In this document: piece by piece, positions 1 to 12,100 of the stretch | Layout of the letters: each line of letters begins with the position of its first letter | How positions within the stretch are numbered: the stretch's first letter is position 1 | From: Aegilops tauschii subsp. strangulata | Lineage: Eukaryota; Streptophyta; Magnoliopsida; Poales; Poaceae | Assembly (NCBI RefSeq): GCF_002575655.3 | Contig: NC_053035.3 | Span: 94,947,322-95,011,321, forward strand | Direction of reading: 5' to 3' | Length of the DNA: 64,000 nucleotides | Made by a program: the position numbers and the translations under genes | Notes under the pieces: model-generated | The model's database searches: none | What the model was told of the DNA's origin: nothing | What the model saw: only the letters and a program-made list of their open reading frames with translations

Positions 1-394
1 AAATAACTGTTTGACTCAGAGTGTATCCAACCTACTGAATTCGAAGATCACGGCATTTCTAAATCATAATCATATATAAAGGTGGAATAAATCTTTGTTG
101 TGGTTTTGAAGAAATAAATAACAAAACGTATAATTATCTGTGGATATTCGTAATCGAATACAAATTGGATTTGAATTTAGTTTGCCAGGTCCCAGGGCAA
201 ACGTGAATGCTAATTCTCCCAAGTTTTGAACGAAGCGGCTAAACACCCACTATAATTTGTGGGCTGCCCGAAGCAAGTGTTTGCGAGATGGAAATTACTG
301 TCTACCCCTGACACTTGACATCCTTATCGACCGGATTTACATTGCTGTCGATAGGGGTAGACTAGTAACTTCAATCCGACGTGACACGACGGCC

Positions 395-865
395 TCTGAG
401 CCCATTCAGACATGGTGGGCGCCAAACGTGGGCGGCAAAACACATTTGATTCAAGCTCGTCCGAAAGACATGTGTCTCTTCCTCCATTTCCCCATTCATA
501 CATGGTGGGCGGCAAAACAAACTCTCCTCGTCTGAAATCGATGTAGGCTAATATTTTAAATAGGGGCAGATGTGTAACTTCCATCAGACGTGACACAACC
601 GCCCTACCTGTCAGCCCCGTTCATACACCGTGGGCGCCAACCGTGGGCGGCAAAACACCCTCTCCTCGCCCGAAATAGTTACCGGCAAATATTTGGGAGA
701 TGCGAGATTACCGTCCTATCCCCAACCGACGCGATGTCCGAAATGTTAAACGGGGGATAAGTTCGTAACTTTCCCCCATTTCAGAGAAGCGCGTCCCAAA
801 GTTTGAGATCCCCCCTCCCCTCCATTTCCCCATTCATACACTGTCAGCGGCACGACAACCTCCGC
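395..865 (+). repeat. four irregular copies of a CATTCATACA..GGGCGGCAAAAC unit
   Basis: Copies begin near 405, 494, 618 and 833. Each has CATTCA(T/G)ACA (CGTTCATACA in the third), a GTGGGCG(CC/GC) core and, in three, a following CTCTCCTCG(T/C)C(T/C)GAAAT box. Spacing is uneven (about 90-215 bp). The arrangement looks like promoter-type repeats and no function can be assigned. Confidence 0.5.
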
Positions 866-1239
866 ACTGCAGCCAGCCTCCTCCGTCTGCCACCCCATCC
901 TCCACCTTGCCGGAGCCGCTACCCCTACCCCGTCGTCCACTGCAAGAAATGGACGTCTCTCATCCACGGCGCTGGACCAGGATCCTTTCATCGCCTCCTC
1001 TCGCTTCATCGGCGCCGTCGTCCACCTTGCCGTTGCCGCTCCTACGACCGCCTCGTCCACGGCAACAGGATATATCCCCCGACCCGGCCGTCTGCCGTCT
1101 AAAGTCTTCTTCCCCGCCACCGACAGCCATCGCACCCGTAGCACCCTCAACGTATCAGCATAGGCCTATACGGCGTCGCAAGAGCGGTGGTACTCTTCCA
1201 TATGTGCTTAAGTTATTGATCTCACCCGGAAAATAGATC

Positions 1240-2230
1240 GTAATTTGTTTACTGTACTTTTCTTGTCCGTACCAAATCGTAGTGGCTAGTTGAAAGCAAA
1301 CATTGGTTGCGAAGTAGCTTTGTCCGGTTTGCACCTTCAGATCCGCCATGGCACGGGCACTATACTCGTAAAGCTTATGGTTTCCCCCCTTTATATTCAC
1401 TACCATCGTCGTAGGTGCTTCGTGTCGTGCTAGCACTGCTCCTCAAGACCTCAACCCAAAGCTTACGTGTTGAAATACGAATTTGATATGATGCTCATAT
1501 CACTAAAACAGAGAACGTTTAATTGGTCACCTAATGTTCCTATATTCGTTTCCAAAAGCATGTGCGCCACCCACTGGTCCAGCTAGTTCCACTTTCCTGA
1601 TTTTTCTCTTGATGCTTAGGGTTTTCCCCTTTTATTTACTCTACTATGATCTGCGTAGGTGCTTTCTGCCGTACTAGCATTACTCCACCCTTCAAGCTAA
1701 ACAACACAACACTCAGAATTCAAAAGCTTAGTTGTTCAAATATGATTGTGATATGATACTGATATTAGTTAACCGACACATTTAATTGGTTAGCTAAAGG
1801 TCCCACTTGAGTTTCCAAATGCATGTCGCGACATATAGAGAGATAGCATAATTGCATTTCTTTGTCACTTGTTGACCGTACTTTCTTGTCCATACCAAAT
1901 CTTAGTTGTTATTTCAAAGCAAACATCGGTTGCTAACTACCCTTTGCACGGTTTGCAGCTTCAGATCTGCCATCCCACTGCCACGGTCAACACTGTACTC
2001 ATCATGCTTATGTTTTCCCCATTTTATGATGACCACAATCGGCCTACGTGGTTCGTGTCGTAATAGCACTGCTCCACCCATCGAGTTAAACAAGCTTAGT
2101 TGTACAAATTCATATCTGATATTATTGCTGATATTAGTAAAACTGAGAGATGTTTAATTGGTTAGCTAAATGTTCCTACTTTAGTTTCGAAATGCATGTG
2201 AGCCACATATGGAGGGACCGGAAAGAATAG
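1240..2230 (+). repeat. three diverged tandem copies of an ~300-bp unit
   Basis: Copies start at about 1245, 1615 (lacking the first part) and 1868. Shared landmarks in order are TTGTCCGTACCAAATC, GCTTCAGATC(C/T)GCCAT, a TTTTCCCC run, CGTAGGTGCTT, GATATGATACTGATAT and TTTAATTGGTTAGCTAA. Divergence is high by eye, so this is an old duplication. Confidence 0.55.
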
Positions 2231-2656
2231 TATTTCTCTCTGCACTCTAGTTCATCATGGGTGGCCAACCGACATTGTATTGAAAGACTTGTAATATCTT
2301 CAATCTGCTTGCTCTTCTGCTCTTCTTTAAGATGATACTCTTCTCTTGCAGTCGACTGGTCAGGTTGAGTTGTTCTCCCTTAGTATATTTTGAATCTGTC
2401 AGGTCAGGTCGACTTGTTCTTCTTTACTATAAGTTGAAGCTATCATCTGCGAAGTGTCATCACTTCTGGAGCTCTCATATTTTGAGTAGTAGGCCACATT
2501 ATATTAATGCACACAACAAATTACAGCATGCATGGCATCTTTTAAAAGAATTGCAGAGATAGCACAAAGGGGTTTATAGGGAGGCAGTATTGGATTAGAA
2601 TTACTTCTGCATTACTAAGAAAATCTCACTTGTTTTTATGTTTTCATGCATGTCAG

Positions 2657-3133
2657 ATATTGAACATTATCAAAATGAATATGAGAATGGGCGCACGAGA
2701 GGAATATTGCGGAACGATCCACTGGCTAACAAACTTGGCATGGTGGAGGATGGCCTATCTTATTCACCCATCAAGGTGCTTGCTCTAACTTTGCAAAAGT
2801 TGTATTGGTCGCACATATTTTGCATCTGATCACTTGCATTACTTCTACTTTGTTACACCATCTGCTTAGTTTAAGCATCATATATGAGTATATGCCATAC
2901 CTATCCATTTTCTGTACCTATTCCATGTGTCATCACACTATGTTTTTCCAGTCAAATGTTGTTCTTTCGTAATAGATGTCCAAAAGGAAGAGGGTGAGTG
3001 CAGATCCTCAAGGAGTACAAACTAGGTATTTGGAAAAGGTAGTGATACCTGTTAAATCAGAAAGATCAGCAGCCATAGAAAACACAGGCCCAACTGTACC
3101 ACACTTTACCCCTACTCCAGTGGCCAAACCCCT
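2657..3133 (+). pseudogene. CACTA-borne gene, 5' exons (truncated by element A)
   Basis: Two exon-like blocks are supported by splice sites and shared reading frame. Exon 2657-2775 is preceded by TGTCAG and followed by GTGCTT. Exon 2976-3133 is preceded by AATAG, begins ATGTCCAAAAGG and has a basic KRKR stretch that could be a nuclear localisation signal. The second exon is cut at 3133 by element A and resumes at 20984. I do not recognise the product. By position in a CACTA element it may be the second (TnpA-like) gene rather than the main transposase, but no diagnostic domain is visible. Once the insertion is discounted, the frame meets a TAG soon after the junction, at a possible donor site. 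Confidence 0.45.
3129..3133. repeat. left TSD of element A (CCCCT)
   Basis: CCCCT precedes the LTR start TGTCGGG at 3134 and recurs at 20979-20983 directly after the terminal CCGACA. Confidence 0.9.
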
Positions 3134-4191
3134 TGTCGGGTGGTAGGTGCGACATATGCCAACGGGTGGCTTATCATTGTGGGAGCCAGTAAGACATCGC
3201 TGGTGCCTGGAAACGGGATAAGGCAAAGACATGCACGCCGACGAATCTTACCCTGGTTCGGGGCTCTCCGTGGAGATAACACCCCTAGTCCTGCTCTGCG
3301 GGGTCTCGGCATGATCACTAGATCAACACAAGTAGCTACAAGTGCTCCTTGAGCTGTTTGGCTAGAGGAGGAAGAAAGGCAAGGCTAGCTCTCCTCTTCC
3401 CTCTACGTGGTGGCTAAAACTATCTTAGAGATCAACCCTTTGCATGGGTGCCCTGGGGGGTTTATATAGGCCTCCCCCCAGGGATACAATGGTAATATGG
3501 CTGGATGCGGGTCCCAGCCGTCAGTGTCTGTGCTCGCCGGTTTCTCCGCCGGCCGCTGGGGCCGGCCAACTGGTGGGTCCCGCCGGCTGCCGGCCTCTTG
3601 GTCGACAGGCCGGCCCCACCGCCCGGGGGCTTTGTCGGCGGCTAGTTACTGCTGCCTCGCCCCTGATGACGAGGGCTTTGTCGAGGTAAGCGTGTCTACA
3701 GTGCCGCCGCCTGGCGGGCTCTCACTATAGCCTCACCTCGTCTTGTCTCCTTAATAATGCACATACTTCGAGGGAGGGAGGTAGCCGGCTATTGGGAGCC
3801 AGCTACGCCTCAGGCTGACTAGGGGAGGTCGGGCTGCCTTCGAGCGTCTCTCTAGCTGAAGGGGCCCGCCACCCGCGGGCCGTACTGGCGCCTGTCGTGG
3901 GTGACGTCACGGTCAACATGGCAACAGTGTCGCGCCGGACGGGGGATGGCTGACCCGTACGGCGCACTGTGGCCATGCATGCTCCGGGATTCGGGGGTGG
4001 TAGGCTGTACTGTGGCCACGCCCCGTCTCATCACCGTTATGTGGGTGCAGCCCTGGTGGGTGCAGTCCTGGCCAGCTTCCGGGAGTCGGTCTTCTTGTGG
4101 CCGGCTTCTCGGAGTCGGTCTACTTATGGCCGGCTTCTAGGAGTCGGTCTACTTATGGCCGGCTTCTGGGAGTCGGCCATTTACTCCGACA
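3134..4191 (-). repeat. element A left LTR (3' LTR), internally deleted
   Basis: It aligns with 19749-20978 but lacks 171 bp. In the right copy the missing part lies between two GGCCAT repeats (20791 and 20962), and the left copy keeps a single GGCCAT. It contains copies of a ~29-bp unit with GGCCGGCTTCTGGGAGTCGG at about 4080-4180. Confidence 0.92.
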
Positions 4192-4835
4192 GTAGTCCCC
4201 GAAGCTGGTTGGGCTTCGAGGCTGAGAAGAGGACGAGAAGCTCGGTCAACTTCCTATCTTGAAGATCCAGCAGCTAGGAGCCGGCTGCGGTTGGGTACGC
4301 CGTCTTGGCGAGATTTTGAAGTCTGAAGGCGGGAGTCGGTTGGGGCGCACGCCGGGTTGCGGGCCGGCCGCTCGCCGCCCGCGTACCACGTGGCACCCTC
4401 CGGCTGAAAAAAGCCTGCCAACCCAGGCACGCGACGGGACGTCGCCGCAGGCCGGGGGCCCATCACTCCCACGCCTAGGCCCAGGCGCAGATTCTCTGTG
4501 GCCCAAAGCGGGCCGCACGCCTTCCGGCGGCAGTTTCTGCACGTCGTTAGGGCACAGTAATCACGAAACGTGGGGGAGTGGACGCAGCTAATCCCACGTT
4601 CCCCCTACGCCTCGCCTCCTCAGCTTCGCCGCATGAGGCTATAAGTAGGGGGAGGGGGGGACGGCAGGCGCTCGCACGCTCCCCTCGCTCCACCATTTTC
4701 TTCCTTTCCTTCTCCGCCGCAGCAGCCCTTCGCCGCCGCGCCGTCCCTCTAGTCTTCGCACTACCCCGCAGCTTCGCCGCCGCGGGGCCATGATTTTGCC
4801 GTCGCCGTGCCCTTCCTTGCCAGCTTCTTGCCGTC
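4192..4835 (+). other. antisense-gene promoter and leader, next to the left LTR of A
   Basis: There is no CDS. The region starts with GTAGTCCCCGAAGC, a motif related to repeats elsewhere in A. It ends in a GC-rich then CT-rich stretch (4660-4795) typical of a plant 5'UTR, leading into the start codon at 4836. Confidence 0.5.
4639..4647 (+). promoter_or_regulatory. candidate TATA box of the antisense gene in A
   Basis: CTATAAGTA lies about 190 bp upstream of the ATG at 4836 and is followed by a CT-rich leader. The counterpart gene in element D also has a TATA box upstream, which supports a dedicated promoter. Confidence 0.5.
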
Positions 4836-7241
4836 ATGCAGCACGACGGAGACTGGGATGGCTCCAACGTCCATGCGGACCACATCGACTTCCTCCGCAA
4901 GACGCGGCGGATGCCCGGCGAGGACCAGGTGCAGGTCCGTCTTGTGCCAAAGAAGGAGATCACGCCGACGCCGGAGGAAGGCGAGCAGGTAATCTTTCGC
5001 TCGCACTTCCTATGCGGCCTCGGCCTACCCGCGAGCGCCTTCTTCCGCTCCTTCCTCGAATTTTATCAGCTCCAGCCGCACCACCTCACTCCAAACACGG
5101 TGGTGCTGATGTCCGCCTTCGTCCCTCTGTGCGAGGGCTTCCTCGGCGTCCTTCCCACCCTCGAGCACTGGTGGGAATTCTTCCAATCCAAGCTTGGCAC
5201 GCGCATGCAGGGCGTGCCAGCTCAGAGCGGCGCCTTCATCGCGGTGCGGAGGCCGGCAGCCGGCAACCCCTTCCCTGCCATCACGCTGATCCAGTCGGTG
5301 AAGCTTTGGCAGAAATCGTACTTCTACGTGAAGAACGTCGCCCCACAAGGCGACTACGTCAATTTGCCGGCTTACGTAGCCGGCCCGCCGGCTGGGAGGC
5401 GGCCCCAGTGGTCCTATCGGGCCAGGACGCTGTCGCCGGCTGGAGCCGCCGCCATCGCCCGACTCCGGGTAATGATCTAGTCGGAGGGCCTGACTGGGTC
5501 CGACCTGCTGGCCGCCTTCGTGGTGCGCCGGGTGCTCCCACTTCAAGGCCGCCCTCATTTGATCAGTCAAATGAGCGGCCAACTCGATCCGAGTCGGATG
5601 TGCACCAAGGAGATGCCTCATGATGAGGTGGCTCATATGGTGAACTATCTCACGAACTGCAAGTTCTCCGCAGAGTGGCAGTTTGGCAAGGAGCCGTACT
5701 CCCGTGCCAATCCCCCGCCTATGGTATGCTTTCTTTATCTTCTCTTCTTTTAGTTTTGTCACCAAGTTTATCTTGGCCGACTCTGACCAGTCGGCACGTC
5801 TTGGCAGAGCCCTCTTGTGACACCCCAAAATTTTGACCTTGATTTATTGATTTAAAATTTTGCCAGGAAATAAAACTTTTCCATTTGTCAAGATTTACCC
5901 TTTTGTTATTTTGGATTTTTTTTACCTCTAGTGGAAAAGCCTTCAAAGAGTATTGTTGGACTTATATGCCCTCTTTATAAAACAATTCTTTAAAAATGGG
6001 TTTAATTGCAAGATTTGTTTTCTCAGAGCTTTATTCCCTCAAAAATGATTTCTTTGAATTTGGAGCCTGTTTTGCACTCCAACCATTTGATAAATGCCTT
6101 TAAAATTTCCACCAAAATTTGGGGATGTCATGTGATGTTTCCACATCACTTTTATGCAAAAATACCTTTTGGCCATTGGAGATTTTGAGCTCTACACCAA
6201 CTTTTCCAATCTGGTCCAGTAGACACTTTTGCACTACAACCCATTTAAATATTTCTTTAAAAATTCTTCCAAGTGTTTGGAGATGTCAGTGGATGCATAC
6301 AATTCATCTTCATGCAAAAACCCAGTGATGTTCTTTGAAAAATTTGAGTAAAACAACCTCTTTTTCATTCTGGTCCAGTTTGGTGATTTGAACTGCAACC
6401 CTATTTTATTTTGCTCTGGTGCCCCTGGCCTTTTTTCCTACTTGTAGCCCTCCCTTCAAAACCCTTAAGTCCAGGAGAGTGGACTCATTGGAGGTTTTTA
6501 AGTGCATGCTATAAACCCTTTTTCTTTCTGTCCAAAACTGGAGTTTTGCAAAACTTGCACTAACAAGTTTCTGGTTTTTCCCATATGATCTTGCCTTCAT
6601 CTCCTACACCTAAAGAGACCCTGATCTGGAGATTTTGGCCACTCCAAGAATTGCCTAAGTGCACTTGGCATTCTGTCGAACAGTTGGTGTGCACAGTCTG
6701 TTTTGGCATGAGTTCTTTGTTTGCACTGTGATCTTGTTCCACTGACCCAGCAACCATGTCCACTGAGCTCCTAGCTACCCCTACCCCTGTCCTGTTCATT
6801 GCCAGCTCCACCCTCGCGCTCTAGACCGCCCTGGCATTTCGTCGAGCAGGTTCCGTGCGTGCTCTGGGTGCGCCCAGAGCGCACGTTTTGCACGCGCGCA
6901 CACTGAGCTGCCGCGCCGCACTGCCGCACTCGACGCGACCCGTCCCTGGCCCCTGCTCACCTGCTGAGTAGCGCACTAGCCTCGCCCACTCCCCACGCCA
7001 CCCCTGGCGCCCTGCAGTGCCGCTGGCAGAGCTCTTGGCGGCACGCCGGCGATGGCAGCAAACCTCTGACATGGACGGCGCCGCCCAAGCCACCCCAGCG
7101 CGCCAGCTGCCCCCGTGAATAGCCCGGTCTTATCCCGAAGCTCGTCGGCACGCGCTCGTCGCCACCACGTCGCCCTGCAGCTACAGCACGGCTGTCGCCG
7201 GCGATCTTATCCTCAGCCGCCGCGGTCCAACCTCGAGCGCC

Positions 7242-7249
7242 TATTTAAG
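7242..7249 (+). promoter_or_regulatory. weak TATA-like box in solo LTR B
   Basis: TATTTAAG is followed by a C-rich leader, in the same relative place as the TATAAATA of element E's LTR. It is the only reasonable core promoter candidate in B. Confidence 0.35.
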
Positions 7250-8954
7250 GGATCCCCGAGCTTGTTCAAGACCTCAGGCAACCTCAGACTTTCCTCCTAG
7301 CGCTCCCCAAGCAGTGGATCGACCCGTAGTGGCCATCTTCCTCGTCTCCGGCCAGTGCGGCCGCCGCCAAGCTCCGGTGTGATACGTCGCAGCCAGTCAC
7401 TCCCTCGCCCAACCAACGCCACCAGTAGCTTCCCTTGATCCATGCGGAGCTGCCCAACTACCCAACCTCGATCGGAGACCACCGGAGCCCAAAAACCACT
7501 TCACCACCGTAGCCCCCTCCGCTGCGGAGCTCGTCGCCGGCGATTCCTTCCACCTCCGACGACCCAGCTACCACCAAGAGGACCACCAGTCTGGCCGTTC
7601 CATCCCCACCCTCAGATGCCCGTGAGGCGCTGCCGTTCGTCGACGGCGATCGCCGGAGCCCCGCTCCCGTCGGGTAGAGAAGAGGAGGGAGAGGGAAGAA
7701 CGGTCAAACCTGACCAGTGGGCCCTCTGGACCCACTGTCAGTGACCCGCGCGCCGTCTCCTCTGTTTAAGTGAAAGCGTATACCCACGGAGTACGTCTCC
7801 CTACCCCGAAAGCGTATCCCCCCCCCCCCCGCGAAGCGTTTTCCTTTTTCTGGTTTTATTAAAAACAGAGTTTTGACCAGACTTTGACCAGCTATAACTT
7901 TTAAAATAAAACTCCAAATGAGTTGATTCTTTTTCCTACCTCTCTCAAATTCCACCTAGTTTATTTTAAGATTTATTTCAAAAATATTTGAGACAACCTT
8001 TTGTACTGTGTTTGAAATATGTGTTGTTTGCATATTTCTCAAAATAGGATTTTGGAGAAAAGGGAAAGCTTCCAAAAAGTGCATCCCTTGCATACTCTTG
8101 AAGGCAAGCATTTCTGAACTCTGGCATAATATTTTGTTGTGGTGTTCTGATACGATTACAACACCATTTGGCTTGGAGTATGCGTTATCTTTATGTAACG
8201 ATAAAGTCTCGTGCGTGAGTGCTTTTTTTGGAGATATTTTGTGGTCAGCAATGGATACGCTAGTGTTTTGGATCATCCTCGTGAGCTCCTCATGCATACC
8301 GGAAGGAAGCCGGGAAAGTCGTGGTCTTGGGTAGACACGAGCTTGTCCCTAGTCCCTCGTCGAGACGAGTATGTCCGGTATGGCATGGTGAGGCTTGATG
8401 AGTGGTGATTTATTCCATTAATGGTAATATTGTTGGAGGATACTTGTACCACCTGAGTCGGTCGTAGATCGAGTCTTGATCAGTAACTTCCTTTTTTGTC
8501 GGTACTACCATTTGTCCCTGTCGCAGACGGGGTATGGTTCAGTAAGTTGTCAACCCCTTACCAAAGCACACACCGTACAGAGAGGCCATAGTGGAAGATA
8601 CCGGAGGCCTCCGGTAGGCATGCCACTTGGTCCGGGGGCATGGGTGTTTCCGGTTGGGACCGAGAGGGGGGGCACCCCTTAGAGTGCGCGAATATAAATT
8701 TGATCCCATGCTACGTCAAGGTTGTAGCCTCCCCACTTAGAGTTTTGCTTGGCAGGTGTCGTGGGTGATTCCAGACACCGGTGAGTTAAGCTGGTGTGTG
8801 CAGGTCAGGCGTGTTCTCAATTAAAAGGCCGTAGGCGGAATTAGTCCCGATGGACTAAATAAATCCGTTACTCGTGGGAAAATAGTACTCCCTCTGTAGA
8901 GGGTATATCCTGTCGGATAGCCATGTTCATGAGTAAGGACCACAGTCTAAGATG

Positions 8955-9115
8955 GATCATAGTAACGGTATTCGGATGGAGAACGGCTTGATTAGAATCT
9001 AGTGACGGTTTTCGGATGGAGACACGGCTAACAGGATCATAATAACGGTATTCGGATGGAGGACGATTTAGCTAGAACTCAGTGACGGTCTTCGGATGGA
9101 GAAACGGCTAGACTA
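8955..9115 (+). repeat. 40-bp tandem repeat with 80-bp higher order in solo LTR B
   Basis: The core CGGT(A/T/C)TTCGGATGGA starts at 8966, 9006, 9046 and 9086, exactly 40 bp apart. Copies 1 and 3 are preceded by GATCATA(G/A)TAA. Copies 2 and 4 are preceded by AGTGA and followed by GA(C/A)ACGGCTA, giving an 80-bp higher-order unit. Confidence 0.85.
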
Positions 9116-12100
9116 GATTTTTGTTTATAACCTGTGACATCTGAGGACCATGTTTTAATTTTATTATTATTATGGACTAACCATTTACATTATGTATTTT
9201 ATTGAGTATCCCTGGGATGGTTCTACCTCCTGGATATTCACTGTGATTATTCTTTTATAAGCCCTTTCTGTGGTGTCGCTCAGACGCCCGACTGCGGCAT
9301 CGTTAATTTATTTGCAACCTTTCGAGGAGTCATTTTAGACACTCGCTCAGTGCATTTCTTTTACTTCCGTATTGCACGTCCATATTTTTTCTCTGCACGC
9401 GTGCATCACAGATTTTTTTGTTTACTTCATGGCAGACTTATCATCATAAATGTTTCGGAGTATGATTATCTCCTGTTATATTATACCCGTGTTCTTAATG
9501 TTTGCGAGTACATTCAAACGTACTCACTGGCTTGTCCCTGGCTATTTTCTTGGCCAGATTTTCGCGCATGGAGATAAGCATCGCGGTGACAACCTCGGAA
9601 CCTACGTATTGACGATAGCAGCCTCGCGAAGATAGGAGTTATCCTGGTCAGCTGTTCTTGTGGGAAATGGAGTCCCATAGACGCAGATGTACCAAACCGC
9701 TTCCACCCTCAACCACTAGAAACCAAATGTTGTACTCCTAGGCCACAATGGCCTTGTACTACATATTTTTGTACCTCGCTTGGAATTCTTGTATCAAGTT
9801 GGTGCCTCATCAGCTAACAGTAATCCTGGGGCTGGTGAGCACAAAGGCCGTTTTCTGGGAAATTATATCCCGAAAATCCGGTCGTGACACCTCGACCTGC
9901 GGCCGGGACAGCGGGGGCGGATCGCCAATTTCTCCCCGACCGGGCGGAGCATGACTTGGAGGACCCCGACTTGGGGGCGGCCGCCATGGACGATAACACC
10001 GAGGCAGGAGGCGGCGAAGCAGGCGGCGAAGTAGGCGGCTCCGGGCTTGGAGCCAGCTTCGACGACTGGCCGGAGGACGACGAGGCGGAAATCGTCCCGC
10101 GCCGCCAGCCGGCGTCCGACCATGGCGCGGGTCCCTCCGCCGCGCCGCCTGCTTGAGGCGGCGCGCAGAAGCGTCGGGCCGCGTCGGGCTTGTTCGGCAG
10201 TCGACCGAAGAAGCCCAAGAGCGGGGCGGCGGCGACCAGGCGGGATGAGGTGGCCGCAAAGGCGGCCCACTTCCGCAAGGTGGTGAAGCAGCCGCAAACG
10301 GTTTTGGCGTAAGTGTAGATTCTCTTGCATATTCCTTCTTCTTTTCTTGTCGATTTCTGAATCCTTGTCTTGTCTCATCAAACAGGGCTCCGCTATCGCT
10401 TGAGCGGATCGCTGCCGCCTCCGTGGTTGGATCGTCTGGAGAATCCGCAAATACCCGCCGCGTGGACCCTCATGCCGAGCTTCAGGCGGCAACGGAGCGG
10501 AATGCGCGGGAGGCGCGGGAGGAGCGGGAGGCGGAGGAGCTGAGGGCGGCCGCTGCCAAGGCGGCGCAGGAGATGGCGGAGGAGTCGGCGAAGGCACAAG
10601 TCGACGCTGCGGCCAAGGCCCAGGCGGAGGCTGCAGCCGCAGCGGCAGCGGAGGGGGCCTTGCTTGTCACCCCCCTGCGTGTCGCGGCGCCCGAGATCCC
10701 GGAGCCCCCGCCGGAGGAAGCCGGCGGCGACTTGCCGGGGATGGAGAGGGAGGAGGACGACGTCATCGTCCGGGAGAGGGAGGCGGCACCGCCATCGCCG
10801 ACTGGGGCGGACCGAGGCGGCCAACTTGACGCGCCGCCCGTGCGGCCGGCTGGAGGTGAGCCGGCTGCGAAGACGGACCTGGTGGTCCGATCGTCATCAC
10901 GCCAACGCACGGGGAAGGCGACTTTGGCGCCGGGCTCTAGCTCGTCGACCCAGGATCCGGAGACAGCCAGCGCCAGCTCGGGGTGGACGCCGGGTGGCGG
11001 GACGGCCGTGGTGAACGTGGCGGCGCAAGAAGTCCGGGACCGGCTTCAGTCCCAGGCCGCCGTGCTGAGGCAGTACAACGATGAGTTCCTCGCGACACGG
11101 GCGGCTATTCAGGTGAGCCTTCCCGCTTTTCTGTTTCTTGATCTTGCACTCTTCCGTGGGGGCGCGTCAGCGCACCCACTGGGTGTAGTCCCCGTGTTCT
11201 GAGTCGGCTGCTGAGCAGGCGGCTTGGAACTTCTTAGTAGACTTTAATTGCTTATCTTGCTCTTGTTCGCTTCTCTGTCCGACTTGCAGGACTACCACAA
11301 CCTCCGTGCGGCTGCCTTCAACTCCCAAGCTCGGGAGCTGACCCAGAAGACCGCTCATCTAACTGAGAGCCGGAGTAAGTGCTTCATCTTTTATCTCATG
11401 TGGGGGCGCGCCAGCGCACCCACTGGGTGTAGTCCCCGAGATTCGGGCCGACTGCTGAGCAGTCGGGTCGGATCTTTTCTGACGACTTCTTTCTTATTGC
11501 TTTTTTCTTCTTTGCCATATCTGCAGAGGCCAATGCCAGCCTGAGGGAGCAGCTGGGTGGGACCCAGACTGCCCTTCGAGCCAAGGAAGCCGAGTTTGAC
11601 GCCTTGGTTCAGGAGCGTGACCGCCTGGTCAAGAGGCTAGCCGACCAGGAGGAGAGCCATAAGGCGGCCCTGAAGGCGGTGCAGGACAGCGAGGCCGCCC
11701 TTCAAGCCGAGTACGAGACCGCCCTCTTGGCCGACGGTAGGCCGCCCTCTTCTTCGTTTCTTGCTTGCTGCTTGCCATTTAGTCCAGTCTCTGACTTTTT
11801 GTGTTTTTTCTCTTTCTTTCTTGTGCAGATTACTTCCCTGGTTACTCTACTGCCGCCAACCAGGTTGTCGAGGTCCACCGCGAGGCACGAAGGCAAGCCG
11901 GTGTGGAGATCGCGCCGAATGCTCGTCGGTCGCTTGAGGAGCAGCTTCTGACGATCCAAGCCCGCCTCCAACCGGCTCACCGCATGCTCCGCCGTCTTCA
12001 GCGCGTTGGGGCGCAAGTGTTGGCCGCCCTCTGGCCTGGCAAGGCGGTTCCCCGTAACCCCAGTCGGACTGCCGACTGGCTGGAGGTAGCGGTTGGCCGC

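Larger units (their letters stand above)
1..2656. other. upstream region of the CACTA gene, no supported CDS
   Basis: No convincing coding exon is seen. The stretch holds irregular copies of a GTGGGCGGCAAAAC-containing unit (about 400-865), a CT- and CCG-rich leader-like segment (about 780-1150) and three diverged copies of an approximately 300-bp unit (1240-2230). It is probably promoter, 5'UTR and intron of the CACTA-borne gene. Short open frames on both strands here show no family motif. Confidence 0.4.
5816..9889 (+). mobile_element. element B: 4.07-kb solo LTR inserted in the antisense gene of A
   Basis: The sequence starts TGTGACACCCC and ends CGGTCGTGACA, flanked by CCTCT (5811-5815) and CCTCG (9890-9894), a TSD with one mismatch. 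Removing it restores the reading phase of the exon. It has no gypsy protein motif, no PBS and no second LTR inside, so a solo LTR is the best reading. The layout fits a long LTR in plus orientation: AT-rich U3, a weak TATA-like box at 7242, a GC-rich leader (about 7320-7680) and an AT-rich 3' part. The TGTGACACCCC start resembles the LTR starts of E and F. A non-autonomous element without recognisable LTRs is the alternative. Confidence 0.72.

Noticed and set aside
4790..5828. Two other frames of 260-280 aa overlapping exon 1 of the antisense gene in A
   Set aside because: They are shadows. The chosen frame alone matches the homologous protein in element D.
9863..10597. 244-aa minus-strand frame across the B/A junction
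   Set aside because: It spans the insertion boundary and overlaps spliced exons on the plus strand, so it is a GC-rich shadow.
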